A DNA stretch of 64,000 nucleotides from Acinetobacter sp. ANC 3832 (GCF_002135415.1 NZ_NEGJ01000001.1:248001-312000); one strand, 5' to 3'; counted from the first letter of the stretch, positions 18,768 through 27,957 are shown. Notes: generated by a model from the letters alone, not told the origin. Numbers and translations: made by a program.

Positions 18768-19718
18768 CTAAGCTTGCGTCACATGAATTCTTAACTCTTT
18801 CGGCAAACTAAATGTAATATTCTCTTCACGCCCACTTAACTCTTGAGGGTTTGTTGCTCCCCAATCTTGTAAGCGCTGTAACACTTGTTTAATTAAAATC
18901 TCTGGCGCTGAAGCGCCCGCAGTAACACCAATTTTAGCATCGCTTTTAAACCATTCTTTTTGCAGTTCATCTGCATTATCAACTAAATATGCATGTTTAC
19001 CCATACGTTCCGCCAATTCACGTAAACGATTTGAATTGGAAGAGTTTGGAGAACCTACAACAAGTACAACATCACATTGATTGGCTAAATCTCTTACTGC
19101 ATCTTGACGATTTTGCGTTGCATAACAAATATCGTCCTTACGAGGACCTTGAATTTTTGGAAATTTACTCCGTAAAGCATCAATCACTTTAGCTGTGTCA
19201 TCAATCGATAACGTTGTTTGAGTTACAAATGCAACTTTATTTGAATTTTTAACCTGTAAAGATGCAACATCTTCCTCATCTTCGACCAAATAAATATGAC
19301 CGCCTTTTTTCTTATCATATTGCCCCATTGTCCCTTCAACTTCGGGATGTCCTTCGTGGCCAATCAGAATTGCTTCCGTTCCCTCACGCGCATATTTAGT
19401 GACTTCAATATGTACTTTCGTCACTAAAGGACAAGTTGCATCAAAAACTTTTAAACCTCTACGCTCTGCTTCTTGTTGTACCGCTTTAGAGACTCCATGT
19501 GCACTAAAAATCACAATATTATCATCAGGTACTTCATCTAACTCTTCAACGAAGATCGCGCCGCGTTGACGTAAATCATCGACCACAAATTTATTATGTA
19601 CAACTTCGTGGCGCACATAAATCGGTGGATTAAAACATTCAAGCGCACGATTGACGATCGCTATTGCACGGTCAACACCTGCACAAAAACCACGTGGATT
19701 AGCCAATACAATTTCCAT
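18768..19718 (-). CDS. ispH: 4-hydroxy-3-methylbut-2-enyl diphosphate reductase IspH
   Basis: Last enzyme of the MEP isoprenoid pathway, reducing HMBPP to IPP and DMAPP with a [4Fe-4S] cluster. The 316-residue protein has the three cluster cysteines: [13 protein letters not shown] (Cys12), [12 protein letters not shown] (Cys96) and [13 protein letters not shown] (near 197). The substrate motif [10 protein letters not shown] is also present. Single gene with its own terminator, divergent from gmk. Confidence 0.98.
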   Translation of the reverse strand: MEIVLANPRGFCAGVDRAIAIVNRALECFNPPIYVRHEVVHNKFVVDDLRQRGAIFVEELDEVPDDNIVIFSAHGVSKAVQQEAERRGLKVFDATCPLVTKVHIEVTKYAREGTEAILIGHEGHPEVEGTMGQYDKKKGGHIYLVEDEEDVASLQVKNSNKVAFVTQTTLSIDDTAKVIDALRSKFPKIQGPRKDDICYATQNRQDAVRDLANQCDVVLVVGSPNSSNSNRLRELAERMGKHAYLVDNADELQKEWFKSDAKIGVTAGASAPEILIKQVLQRLQDWGATNPQELSGREENITFSLPKELRIHVTQA

Positions 19719-19853
19719 AAATCCCTCAACGCTCGCTTAAATTTAGGGTCAACTTTTTGAAGAAAGATACAAACAAAACGCACATAGCTATTTTGTTTAA
19801 TACCCGTCTACTCTAAAATAGAGAAGATATTTTATCATATCAGGAAAAATATC

Positions 19854-20474
19854 ATGTCGGGTCTATTGTTTGTCGTTTCTGCTGCATCTGGAACAGGCAA
19901 AACATCTCTCGTTAAAGCCCTACTTGAGCGGGTCAGCAATTTACACGTTTCTGTTTCTCATACGACTCGCGGACAACGTCCTGGTGAACTTGATGGTGTA
20001 CATTATCATTTCACATCCAAAGAAAATTTTCTTGGACAAGTTAACCAAGGTGGTTTTATTGAATTTGCTGAAGTTTTTGGCAACTTCTATGGAACAGCAC
20101 AAGCAACGGTAAAAGAGCAATTAGCTAAAGGACATGACGTTTTACTTGAAATTGATTGGCAAGGTGCTGAGCAAGTTCGTAAACTTTTTCCTGAATCAAA
20201 GCAAATCTTCATTCTTCCACCGACACAATTTGATTTACGTCAACGTCTATCTAATCGTGGCACAGATTCTGTGGAAGTGATTGAGCATCGTTTAAGTTGT
20301 GCCGTCGAAGACATGCAACAATATGTTAATTTTGATTATATTATTATTAATGATGATTTTAACAAAGCCTTGCATGACCTTGAATCGGTGATTAATGCAA
20401 ATCGTTTAACCTTAAATCAACAGGCAAATCGACATCAAGTGATGATTCAGAATCTTATCACGCCACAATCTTAA
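19854..20474 (+). CDS. gmk: Guanylate kinase
   Basis: Phosphorylates GMP to GDP with ATP. A 206-residue protein with P-loop SAASGTGKTSLV, the GMP-binding SVSHTTRGQRPGELDGVHYHF and the LLEIDWQGAEQVR motif. Heads the plus-strand series gmk-rpoZ-spoT, the conserved gammaproteobacterial order that joins guanine nucleotide supply, RNA polymerase and ppGpp turnover. Confidence 0.98.
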   Translation: MSGLLFVVSAASGTGKTSLVKALLERVSNLHVSVSHTTRGQRPGELDGVHYHFTSKENFLGQVNQGGFIEFAEVFGNFYGTAQATVKEQLAKGHDVLLEIDWQGAEQVRKLFPESKQIFILPPTQFDLRQRLSNRGTDSVEVIEHRLSCAVEDMQQYVNFDYIIINDDFNKALHDLESVINANRLTLNQQANRHQVMIQNLITPQS

Positions 20475-20577
20475 TATACCGTCTGTATGAATAGTGCGAT
20501 TAAAACTTGAGTCTCTAGTTAAAGCCTTTTATACTCCGCAGTCTATTTAAAAATTTTGAATTCAAACGAGAACTCTT

Positions 20578-20859
20578 ATGGCACGCGTAACCGTTGAAGA
20601 TTGTTTAGACCATGTAGACAACCGCTTTGAGCTTGTACTAGTGGCAAGCAAACGCGCGCGTCAACTCGCACGTCAAGGTATTGAACCAACTGTAGAATGG
20701 GACAATGATAAACCGACTGTCGTTGCTTTACGTGAAATTGCGTCTGGTCATGTTACTAAAGATATTTTGAAACAACGTGATCAAGATTACCAAACTTCTA
20801 GTTTAGATCTTGCACTTTCAGCAAATAGTTTAAGTCTTGATGGTTTTTCTTTCCAATAA
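20578..20859 (+). CDS. rpoZ: RNA polymerase omega subunit
   Basis: A 93-residue protein starting [20 protein letters not shown], with [12 protein letters not shown], the diagnostic core of omega. It helps assemble beta-prime and forms part of the ppGpp site 1 on RNA polymerase. Located between gmk and spoT, with its own terminator 15 b downstream. Confidence 0.98.
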   Translation: MARVTVEDCLDHVDNRFELVLVASKRARQLARQGIEPTVEWDNDKPTVVALREIASGHVTKDILKQRDQDYQTSSLDLALSANSLSLDGFSFQ

Positions 20860-20874
20860 GTTAAATCCTCAAAA

Positions 20875-20903
20875 AAAGCCTAGTTTTTATACTAGGCTTT
20901 TTT
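20875..20903 (+). terminator. Terminator after rpoZ
   Basis: A 9-bp stem AAAGCCTAG / CTAGGCTTT with an AT loop, flanked by an A run and a T run. It implies that spoT has its own promoter within 20904-21062. Confidence 0.9.
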
Positions 20904-21062
20904 ATTGCAATTTATTTTGATAACCATTCGACAAAATCCTCAAAATTTGTTAAAAAAAATAAAGAATATTTCTGCCAACAAATTGACAAGTGAAGCAATA
21001 TGCTTTTCATTAAAGGATTGGGAAAAATAGTATCAAATCAGCGATTCAAAAGTAGGTGTTTT

Positions 21063-23168
21063 ATGCCAGGCCAAACGGTCAGCCAAGCTAAGCAACAGCT
21101 TCATATTATTATCGACGCTTATTTAAAACCAAGCGAAGTCGAGAAAGTTCTTGCTGCCTGCGATTATGCCGACAATGCGCATGATGGTGTAACTCGAAAA
21201 AGTGGTGAACCCTATATTCTCCATCCTATTGCAGTGAGTTGTATTTTAGCGCATATGCGTTTGGATGCTGAAACACTCATGGCTGCACTGTTACATGATG
21301 TGATTGAAGACACTGATTTTAGTAAAGATGATATTACGACCAAATTCGGGCGAGTCGTCGCAGAACTGGTTGATGGTGTAACCAAACTAAGCCATTCAAG
21401 TGATAAAGAATATAACAAAGCAGCATCTTTCAGAAAAATTCTCCAAGCCACCCTACAAGACCCACGTGTCATTATTATTAAACTGGCTGATCGTTATCAC
21501 AACATGACCACATTAGGCGCGTTACGACCTGATAAACGTGCCCGTATTGCCCAAGAAACCTTTGATATTTTTGTTCCGATGGCTCGTCTTGTCGGCATGA
21601 ATGAAATGGCGGATAACCTCGAACATTTGTGTTATCAGAATCTTGATTTAGATATGTATAACAATGTTCAAGAGTCATTAGCACAAACCAAACCTGAGCG
21701 CTGTCAATACCAAACCATTTGGGAACAAAATTTAAGTGAATTATTGAACAATTATCATATTCAAGGTCGAATTAAGAAAAAGAATAACAATATTGAACTC
21801 CTTCGCCACTTCGTTAAAAATGAAATTGATCTACAAGAACTCACCCACAGTCACGCTTTTGAAATTATTTTACAAAGCATTGCAGATTGCGATCGTTTAA
21901 TTGAAGCATTACGTGAAAATTTTCAAGTGCTACATTATGAAGATCATATTCGTCGCCCACTTCCAGGTGGTAATCAATCTTTAATGATTCGCCTTAAAGG
22001 TGAAAAGACCACCCTTTCATTAACCATTCAAACCGAACTGATGCGTAAAGCTGCGCGTTTTGGTGTAGTACTGGGTGAAAATGCTCCTCAAGCTTGTCGT
22101 TCTGCAATTCAAGCTTCTATGCAAAATCTAAATGCACTTGTCGGTGGCGATTGTGCAAAAACCACATTTAATGATTTATTAGATTATTTGCATCAAGAAA
22201 AAATCTGGGTTTATACACCTCACGGTAAACTACATGAATTGCCTCAAGGTGCAACGGTTGTCGATTTTGCCTATTCAGCTAGCTTATTCTTAGGCAACCA
22301 TGCTGTAGGCGCTAAAATCGATGGAGAAATGAAGCCATTATCGACACCGCTCAGCAGTGGACAAGTTGTCGAGATTATTACTGATGTTTTAGCAACCCCA
22401 AATCCTGATTGGCTCAGCTTCATTAATACACAAAAAGCCCGACGAGCTTTACAAAATATACTGAAAGAACAAGATATTGATGAACAACGCCTAGTCGGAC
22501 AGCAAGCTTTAAATCGTGCTTTAAAATTATTCAATCGCTCTGTAAATGATTTGTCTGAAGAAGATTGGACCGATTTATTAGAATGGCGTCATGTACAAAG
22601 CAAAGAAATGCTCTATGAACAAATTGCAGTGGGTGACTTACTACCGCAATTGGTGGCCAATCATTTATTTGCTCAAGATCAAACAGAAGAACAACTGACT
22701 TCAAATCGCCTCATTCAAGGGACAGATGGCGTAGATGTGAAGTATGCACACTGCTGTAATCCCGTGTTAGGTGACCCAATTCAAGGGCATTTATCACGTC
22801 GCGGTTTAATCGTACATCGCGCACGGTGCCATAACTTACTGCATGAACAACATCTTCATCCAGAAAATATCATGCCTTTAAATTGGACTTCAGAAGATGA
22901 AGATGACATCAATTTCACAGCATATTTAAGTATCGATCTTGTTCTAAATGATGAACAAATTTCCGAATTAATTTATTTATGTCGTAAATCAAAAACTGGG
23001 GTTGAATCTGTTCGTACCCATGATGATAAAACTTACGTCAATATTGTGGTAAATAACCGTAAACAAATTGCGCAAATTATTCGTGAATTACGTATGCATT
23101 ATGGTTTTCCACGAATCACTCGCTTAAATATGCCTATTGCAATCAATGAAGTATCAAAAGCCTGTTAA
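21063..23168 (+). CDS. spoT: SpoT-type ppGpp hydrolase with a degenerate synthetase domain
   Basis: A 701-residue RelA/SpoT homologue. The hydrolase HD domain is intact: HPIAVSCILAHM, LLHDVIEDTD (His78-Asp79, Glu82-Asp83) and KLADRYHNM. The following synthetase region (about 230-345) has lost recognisable catalytic features: the usual YQSLHTTV loop reads NQSLMIRLKG, the EVQIRT motif reads LTIQTEL, and the substrate-binding Asp/Arg segment reads HSHAFEII. TGS (about 370-430, KIWVYTPHGKLHELPQGATVVDFAY), zinc-finger-like (HCCNP, RGLIVHRARCHN) and ACT domains follow. It probably only degrades ppGpp; a monofunctional SpoT has been described in Moraxellaceae. The ATG at 21063 with AGG upstream is preferred over 21000. 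Confidence 0.93.
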   Translation: MPGQTVSQAKQQLHIIIDAYLKPSEVEKVLAACDYADNAHDGVTRKSGEPYILHPIAVSCILAHMRLDAETLMAALLHDVIEDTDFSKDDITTKFGRVVAELVDGVTKLSHSSDKEYNKAASFRKILQATLQDPRVIIIKLADRYHNMTTLGALRPDKRARIAQETFDIFVPMARLVGMNEMADNLEHLCYQNLDLDMYNNVQESLAQTKPERCQYQTIWEQNLSELLNNYHIQGRIKKKNNNIELLRHFVKNEIDLQELTHSHAFEIILQSIADCDRLIEALRENFQVLHYEDHIRRPLPGGNQSLMIRLKGEKTTLSLTIQTELMRKAARFGVVLGENAPQACRSAIQASMQNLNALVGGDCAKTTFNDLLDYLHQEKIWVYTPHGKLHELPQGATVVDFAYSASLFLGNHAVGAKIDGEMKPLSTPLSSGQVVEIITDVLATPNPDWLSFINTQKARRALQNILKEQDIDEQRLVGQQALNRALKLFNRSVNDLSEEDWTDLLEWRHVQSKEMLYEQIAVGDLLPQLVANHLFAQDQTEEQLTSNRLIQGTDGVDVKYAHCCNPVLGDPIQGHLSRRGLIVHRARCHNLLHEQHLHPENIMPLNWTSEDEDDINFTAYLSIDLVLNDEQISELIYLCRKSKTGVESVRTHDDKTYVNIVVNNRKQIAQIIRELRMHYGFPRITRLNMPIAINEVSKAC

Positions 23169-23243
23169 TCTAATTAACCGATAGGACTTTCATGAAAAGT
23201 ATTCATCCTTTATGATGAATTGAGATGAAATAAGGAGAAATTG

Positions 23244-23627
23244 ATGTCCCGCCAAGTGATTCATACTGAAAATGCCCCTGCTGCAATCGGAACTTATTCT
23301 CAAGCTATTCTTGTTAAAGATACTTTATATCTTTCTGGTCAAATTGGTTTAGATCCATATAGCATGGAATTGGTTGTTGGCATTGAAGCCCAAATTCGAC
23401 GTGTTTTTGATAATGTAAAAGCGGTATGTGAAGCTGCTGGTGGTACATTAGCCGATATTGTAAAGCTCAATATATTTTTAACTGACCTTTCTCACTTCCA
23501 ATTGGTCAACCAAATTATGGGTGAATACTTTGCTCAACCTTATCCTGCTCGTGCAGCGCTTGGTGTAGCAAGTTTACCAAAAGATGCTTTGGTTGAAATG
23601 GATGGTATTGTGGTGATTAGCCAATAA
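23244..23627 (+). CDS. ridA: RidA family reactive enamine/imine deaminase
   Basis: A 127-residue Rid protein that hydrolyses reactive enamines and imines made by PLP enzymes such as threonine dehydratase. Motifs include GPYSQ-like [18 protein letters not shown], and [21 protein letters not shown] with the catalytic Arg in PARAA. Start ATG at 23244 follows TAAGGAG. Short spacer after spoT and a terminator downstream; probably co-transcribed with spoT, as in many gammaproteobacteria. Confidence 0.93.
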   Translation: MSRQVIHTENAPAAIGTYSQAILVKDTLYLSGQIGLDPYSMELVVGIEAQIRRVFDNVKAVCEAAGGTLADIVKLNIFLTDLSHFQLVNQIMGEYFAQPYPARAALGVASLPKDALVEMDGIVVISQ

Positions 23628-23672
23628 AATGCATCATTCATAAAAATCAGCAACTTAGATTCAAAATTAAAT

Positions 23673-23697
23673 ACCACCGATCAGGTGGTGTTTTTTT
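23673..23697 (+). terminator. Terminator after ridA
   Basis: The stem ACCACC / GGTGGT with loop GATCA is followed by TG and seven T. Confidence 0.88.
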
Positions 23698-23742
23698 ATT
23701 CAAAAAGCCAATCAATATAAGTTAAAATTTAAATGAAACTTA

Positions 23743-23772
23743 TTGACAAGTGATAACAATTATCACTAATAT
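23743..23772 (+). promoter_or_regulatory. bfd promoter overlapped by a Fur box
   Basis: TTGACA (23743-23748), an 18-b spacer and TAATAT (23767-23772) make a near-consensus sigma-70 promoter. The spacer is the 19-b element AGTGATAACAATTATCACT (23749-23767), with perfect 8-b arms and a close match to the Fur consensus GATAATGATAATCATTATC. Fur bound here with iron would block RNA polymerase, so bfd should be induced when iron is scarce, in line with its role in releasing stored iron. Confidence 0.8.
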
Positions 23773-23805
23773 CAACTATCGCATTTAATACTGTGGTTCA
23801 TTCTC

Positions 23806-24000
23806 ATGTACGTTTGCTTGTGCCGTGGCATTACAGATCAAGATATTAAAGACGCCGTTGCAAATGGCGCTGAAAGCTATCGTGAAATTCGTGATCTACT
23901 TGACCTAGGCACGTGTTGTGGTCGCTGTGCTCCAGAAGCACGTAGCATCATTAATGATGAACTGTCCGACATTGCGGCTCGTATTTCTTTTGCAGCCTAA
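23806..24000 (+). CDS. bfd: Bacterioferritin-associated ferredoxin
   Basis: A 64-residue [2Fe-2S] protein with ligands Cys4 and Cys6 (MYVCLCRG) and Cys38 and Cys41 (CCGRCAPEA), the Bfd pattern. It reduces the haem of bacterioferritin to mobilise core iron. Sits behind a Fur-controlled promoter, 241 b upstream of bfr, with a terminator between them, so the two can be regulated separately. Confidence 0.96.
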   Translation: MYVCLCRGITDQDIKDAVANGAESYREIRDLLDLGTCCGRCAPEARSIINDELSDIAARISFAA

Positions 24001-24063
24001 ATCCTATTTAAAACGCTTAAAATAACGATAACATTTTCGATGATCTTCGGATCATTCTCCTCC

Positions 24064-24094
24064 CCCGCTTCGACTCAGAGCGGGTTATTTTTTT
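24064..24094 (+). terminator. Terminator after bfd
   Basis: The stem CCCGCT / AGCGGG with a 9-b loop is followed by TTA and seven T. Confidence 0.85.
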
Positions 24095-24241
24095 AAATCC
24101 TTCATTCTTATTGTTTTTGATTGCGATTTTCATTTGCCGTTCAATAAACTACTCGCCAGACAAAACGGACTTGGTTACTATATGAGGTATAGATTGCCTT
24201 AAAAAGTCATTAGGGCAGAAATTGTTAATGGAGCTTTTACA

Positions 24242-24706
24242 ATGAAAGGCAATCGTGATGTAATTAATCAACTCAATCAAGTGCTGTATCATCATTTGAC
24301 TGCAATCAACCAATACTTTTTACATTCTCGTATGTTTAATGATTGGGGCGTTGAAAAATTGGGTTCGGCTGAATATAAAGAATCCATTCGCCAAATGAAG
24401 CATGCCGATAAAATTATTGAACGCGTTTTATTCCTAGAGGGCTTACCGAATTTACAACATTTAGGCAAATTGTATATTGGTCAGCATACGGTTGAAGTCT
24501 TAAATTGTGATATTCGTAAAGTGAAAGAGAATATTGAAGCGATTAAAGCAGCAGTTGAATTGGCTGAACAAAATCTAGATTATGTGACCCGTGATTTGGT
24601 TCAAGAAATTTTAGAGAAAGAAGAAGAATACTGGGATTGGTTAACCACTCAGCTTGACCTCGTAGAAAATGTCGGCATTGAGAATTACATTCAAAGCCAA
24701 ATGTAA
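24242..24706 (+). CDS. bfr: Bacterioferritin subunit with a degenerate ferroxidase centre
   Basis: A 154-residue ferritin-like subunit that aligns without gaps to E. coli Bfr as I recall it (AINQYFLHSRMF, QMKHADKIIERVLFLEGLPNLQ, LGKLYIG). The haem ligand Met52 is present. Of the six ferroxidase ligands only His54 and Glu127 remain: Glu18 is His, Glu51 Gln, Glu94 Val and His130 Tyr; inner-surface residues His46 and Asp50 are Lys and Arg. The subunit probably cannot oxidise Fe(II) itself and would work in a mixed shell with an active subunit encoded elsewhere, as in known two-subunit bacterioferritins. GGAG lies 8 b before the ATG. Confidence 0.94.
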   Translation: MKGNRDVINQLNQVLYHHLTAINQYFLHSRMFNDWGVEKLGSAEYKESIRQMKHADKIIERVLFLEGLPNLQHLGKLYIGQHTVEVLNCDIRKVKENIEAIKAAVELAEQNLDYVTRDLVQEILEKEEEYWDWLTTQLDLVENVGIENYIQSQM

Positions 24707-24720
24707 TAGGTATACATAAA

Positions 24721-24746
24721 AAATCCCCCAATTACGGGGGTTTTTT
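24721..24746. terminator. Terminator between bfr and pglL (convergent)
   Basis: CCCCC / GGGGG with loop AATTAC, A-rich on the left and six T on the right; ends bfr and, in the other direction, the pilin glycosylation gene. Confidence 0.88.
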
Positions 24747-24764
24747 ATTAGGTAGTATTTTTAT

Positions 24765-26432
24765 TTAACGCATGTTCTTTGGCTCTTCTTCATGTATTGC
24801 TTCCAAACTATCCAATACATCTTGATAGGTATTTTCTTGACCATGTAAGGTTTTTAAAATCCAAAGTTGATGCTCAGCTTCAGCTTTACGACCATTAAAT
24901 GCTAAAACTTGCGCATATTTATATAGATCATATTTTGATGCTAAATTGGCAACCATTCGCCCCATATGCACTAATTCAGCATCTGAAAGCTTTGTCGTAG
25001 GATTAAAACCAATCCACCAAACGCGCTCTTTAAACTGTGTCAGCACCCAAATATCTTCATTCATTATCTCTTGCTGTGACTGGCTCAAAGGTGCAGTTTT
25101 ACCTGCTAAAACACTTTGTTCACGGTATAAGTTATAATCACGATAAATCATTGCTGTTAAAATCACACCCACAATGAGTAGTGTTCCAATAATCCAAGGA
25201 CTCATTATCTTTGAAGGAAGTTTTGGATATTGCGCTTGAATAATGCCCAATAAAAAACCCATGGGTAATAAGAAATAAGCATAATGAATTGGATATTCCA
25301 ACATTGCATGAATTAAAATGGCGCAAACCATCAATGTTGCAATAATTGACTCTGTATCTCTTACGCCTTTATTTAGCCAAAATAACCAACAACCTAAATA
25401 CGCAATAATTATTAAACCAATGGGAATGCCATTCCACACCAATAAATCTAAAATGACATTGTGTGCACTTTTATACCATTCATGCGATGGATAGAGATCA
25501 AAGACAGCGATTTGCGCCATTCCTGTTTGGTTCCAGCCATAACCGAACCAAGGATGCTCTGAAAGTGCCACCAAGACTTGTAACCACATATCAAAACGTA
25601 AATAACCTGATGAAGCTCTCTCTACCACTGAAGCTGTTTCAGCAATTTGCTGATTTGAGACTGATTCAATCAAATGGTTCAAATAGGGTAAGAAACTAAT
25701 GATTGTAATAAACACAGCAACCCAAGACAATAATTGAATAAAACTGAAGCGTTTTTGTTCTTTGAATTGTTTGATACCAAAATACACCAAGATAAAAAGG
25801 CACACTACCCATGAAGTACGAGACTGGGTTAAAGCAATAGTAAAAATAAAAATAAGTGACATTGGAACTAAAACTAAATTTGGAGCAATTCTTTTTTCAT
25901 AAAAATAGAGACAAGCCAATAAGCCCATGCTTAGAAAAGTAGCTAGATTATTAGGTTGTGCAAAATTAGCATAAGGGCGATTGCCTTTTAAAATATTTAT
26001 ATAAGGCGAAAAATAAGAGCTAAGCTGTAACCATTGCAAAATAGCGATTAAACTTGAAATTAAGCCTATAAAAATAAGTAATATACTCAAAGCTCTAAAT
26101 ACTTTATCTCGTCCTTCATTTAAAGATAAATTATACCCAGCAATAATCATCAACCAAAACATTGCAATATATGCAGTACAGAGTAATGCATTGCTGATAT
26201 AAATCACTTGTCCAAAGCCCCATTGCAACAATGGAATCAATAAGATGGGTAAAGCGATCAATTGCGGTTTTGGAATTTTAATTTGCTGATTTAATAAAGT
26301 GGCTAATAAAGCCAAAGCAGCTAAAAAAGTCAGTACTTCACTACCAAAAGTTGTCCACGGTGTTTTATGGAATGGAAGAAGCCATGCTGCACTAAGGAGC
26401 ATCACTGAAAGATAGAGAAAGTAGGCTTTCAT
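24765..26432 (-). CDS. pglL: PglL-type O-oligosaccharyltransferase (Wzy_C / O-antigen ligase family)
   Basis: A 555-residue inner-membrane protein with about eleven hydrophobic helices, then a soluble C-terminal tail from about residue 440. The large periplasmic loop after HPWFGYGWNQTG (about residues 290-330) carries the Wzy_C His/Arg region (SHEWYKSAHNVILDLLVWNG). Proteins of this family move a lipid-linked glycan to pilin Ser/Thr or act as WaaL/Wzy enzymes. Location directly after pilin genes and a TfpZ-like gene makes pilin glycosylation the likely job. Whether it is TfpO-like or a general PglL cannot be settled here, but neither nearby pilin ends in Ser, which argues against the C-terminal-Ser TfpO mechanism. 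Confidence 0.82.
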   Translation of the reverse strand: MKAYFLYLSVMLLSAAWLLPFHKTPWTTFGSEVLTFLAALALLATLLNQQIKIPKPQLIALPILLIPLLQWGFGQVIYISNALLCTAYIAMFWLMIIAGYNLSLNEGRDKVFRALSILLIFIGLISSLIAILQWLQLSSYFSPYINILKGNRPYANFAQPNNLATFLSMGLLACLYFYEKRIAPNLVLVPMSLIFIFTIALTQSRTSWVVCLFILVYFGIKQFKEQKRFSFIQLLSWVAVFITIISFLPYLNHLIESVSNQQIAETASVVERASSGYLRFDMWLQVLVALSEHPWFGYGWNQTGMAQIAVFDLYPSHEWYKSAHNVILDLLVWNGIPIGLIIIAYLGCWLFWLNKGVRDTESIIATLMVCAILIHAMLEYPIHYAYFLLPMGFLLGIIQAQYPKLPSKIMSPWIIGTLLIVGVILTAMIYRDYNLYREQSVLAGKTAPLSQSQQEIMNEDIWVLTQFKERVWWIGFNPTTKLSDAELVHMGRMVANLASKYDLYKYAQVLAFNGRKAEAEHQLWILKTLHGQENTYQDVLDSLEAIHEEEPKNMR

Positions 26433-26440
26433 GAGTCAGG

Positions 26441-26485
26441 AAAATAAGAGAACTGCGGTGATTATACACGCAGTTCTCTTATTTT
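26441..26485 (-). terminator. Perfect 17-bp inverted repeat between tfpZ and pglL
   Basis: AAAATAAGAGAACTGCG and its exact complement flank an 11-b loop; both outer ends are AT-rich, so each strand yields a U-rich 3' arm. It should at least partly terminate the pilin-tfpZ transcript and so lower pglL expression relative to pilin. Confidence 0.75.
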
Positions 26486-26507
26486 AATTTACATCAATAA
26501 AGTTGAA

Positions 26508-27245
26508 TTATTTCCATGGTCTTAAATCTACAATTTCAACCACTCCAGCTTTTTCTTTATTGATTAAAACAACCATATCAATTGAATGTGTCTGTAAAGG
26601 CAACCATGCTGTTGCCTGAGGAAATTTTGCTAAAATTTTATTCACATCATTCTGATCATTAAACTGAATTAATATATCTAACTTTTGGCATCTTTTCTGA
26701 ATCTCGCCTTTAGCTAAATCCAGAGGCTGATATAATTCAGGACGTTGAGCTAACGATACCCCTTTAAATATTTCTTGCATCATTAATTCATTTTTTTCTT
26801 TATTATTCTCAATATTTTTTACAGCGACATATTCTGGTTTTAAAAATGGTGAAGATTGATATTCAGGCTTGGCTTTAATAATGTGACTACGATCAATTTC
26901 ATTATTCTTCACAAGCTCAAAACGATCAACATTAAATACAAGCCATGCAGGGCGTGCCTGAGCAATACTATAAATACCATAACCCAATGCAATCATCTGT
27001 AAAAATATAATCACCATTAAATCAAATTTTAATGATTTTTTCCCTTCTTTATAAACAAACCAACCTAGAATGGGCCCAATAACAACATCAATCGCAAGCA
27101 TCATTAAAAAAATATGTGTAACACCCAATGCTTTATTAATGGGTGATGGATACCAAAAAACAAATACAATAATAATTGCAAGTAATGCTACAAACAACGA
27201 AACAGAGAGGTGCGTTAAAAGAAATCTATTTTTTGCATTAATCAC
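26508..27245 (-). CDS. tfpZ: TfpX/TfpZ family type IV pilin accessory protein
   Basis: A 245-residue protein with four N-terminal membrane helices (residues about 10-130) beginning NRFLLTHLSVSLFVALLAI, containing DVVIGPILGWFVYKEGKKS and PAWLVFNVDRFELV, followed by a soluble domain. This matches the TfpX/TfpZ accessory family encoded next to pilin genes in Pseudomonas and Moraxellaceae, which affects pilin level or pilus assembly, not glycosylation directly. It lies 44 b after pilin copy 2 and precedes pglL. Confidence 0.85.
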   Translation of the reverse strand: MINAKNRFLLTHLSVSLFVALLAIIIVFVFWYPSPINKALGVTHIFLMMLAIDVVIGPILGWFVYKEGKKSLKFDLMVIIFLQMIALGYGIYSIAQARPAWLVFNVDRFELVKNNEIDRSHIIKAKPEYQSSPFLKPEYVAVKNIENNKEKNELMMQEIFKGVSLAQRPELYQPLDLAKGEIQKRCQKLDILIQFNDQNDVNKILAKFPQATAWLPLQTHSIDMVVLINKEKAGVVEIVDLRPWK

Positions 27246-27289
27246 GAACTACGTCATCCCAATATCTAATTCACATTTTAAATACTTTA

Positions 27290-27820
27290 TTATCTGCAAG
27301 CAGCAGGTACATATTTTGCTTGAATTGTACCTAAAGTTGCTCCTGTCATACCATACTGAATCGCTATTTTTTGGGTTTGAGACGAACAAGCCCAATCTAC
27401 TGTCCCATTACCACCATTTTTCAATGCTGTTTCCAAACTGACAATTTGAGCCTGATTTATACGAATAAATGGGCTCAGAATCAAAGTATTTTCGGTCGCT
27501 GCTATCCCAATAAAACTTGCATTAAAACTTACAGTTATTTCACCTGTTTGATCATTCACCAAAACACTTTCTACATATTTACTTTGCGCACCATGATTAT
27601 TCACTTGCTTATTCCAAGATGTAGCAACAACTTGTAAATCTAATGGTGTAATAATAGCTTCTGCTGCTATAGAGGTTTTAGCACTACCCGCTAAATTTAA
27701 TCCTTCAACAACTCTTGTCCTTATCACATAATCTTGATATGCAGGTAAAGTTATAGCAGCTAGAATACCAATAATTGCCATCACCACCATTAATTCAATT
27801 AGCGTAAAACCACGACTCAT
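27290..27820 (-). CDS. Type IV pilin, tandem copy 2
   Basis: A 176-residue prepilin with leader MSRG followed by [27 protein letters not shown]; Glu at +5. The ATG at 27820 has GAGG five bases upstream and gives a short leader; an ATG at 27844 is less likely. The C-terminal disulfide loop is bounded by WACSS and AACR at the end. It shares the block [12 protein letters not shown] and the overall plan with copy 1, so the pair is a tandem duplication that has diverged. It may be a second major pilin, a minor pilin or a variant subunit. Confidence 0.9.
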   Translation of the reverse strand: MSRGFTLIELMVVMAIIGILAAITLPAYQDYVIRTRVVEGLNLAGSAKTSIAAEAIITPLDLQVVATSWNKQVNNHGAQSKYVESVLVNDQTGEITVSFNASFIGIAATENTLILSPFIRINQAQIVSLETALKNGGNGTVDWACSSQTQKIAIQYGMTGATLGTIQAKYVPAACR

Positions 27821-27957
27821 TTCAGCCTCTAACCTTATAATCATTATTTATTACGTATTATTGTATTTGATTTATACAGCATCATTTTATAAAAAAAATT
27901 CGAGTAAAACTTTGTCACATATTCACTTTTTTTGTTAAATGGCTAATTTAAAAAACA

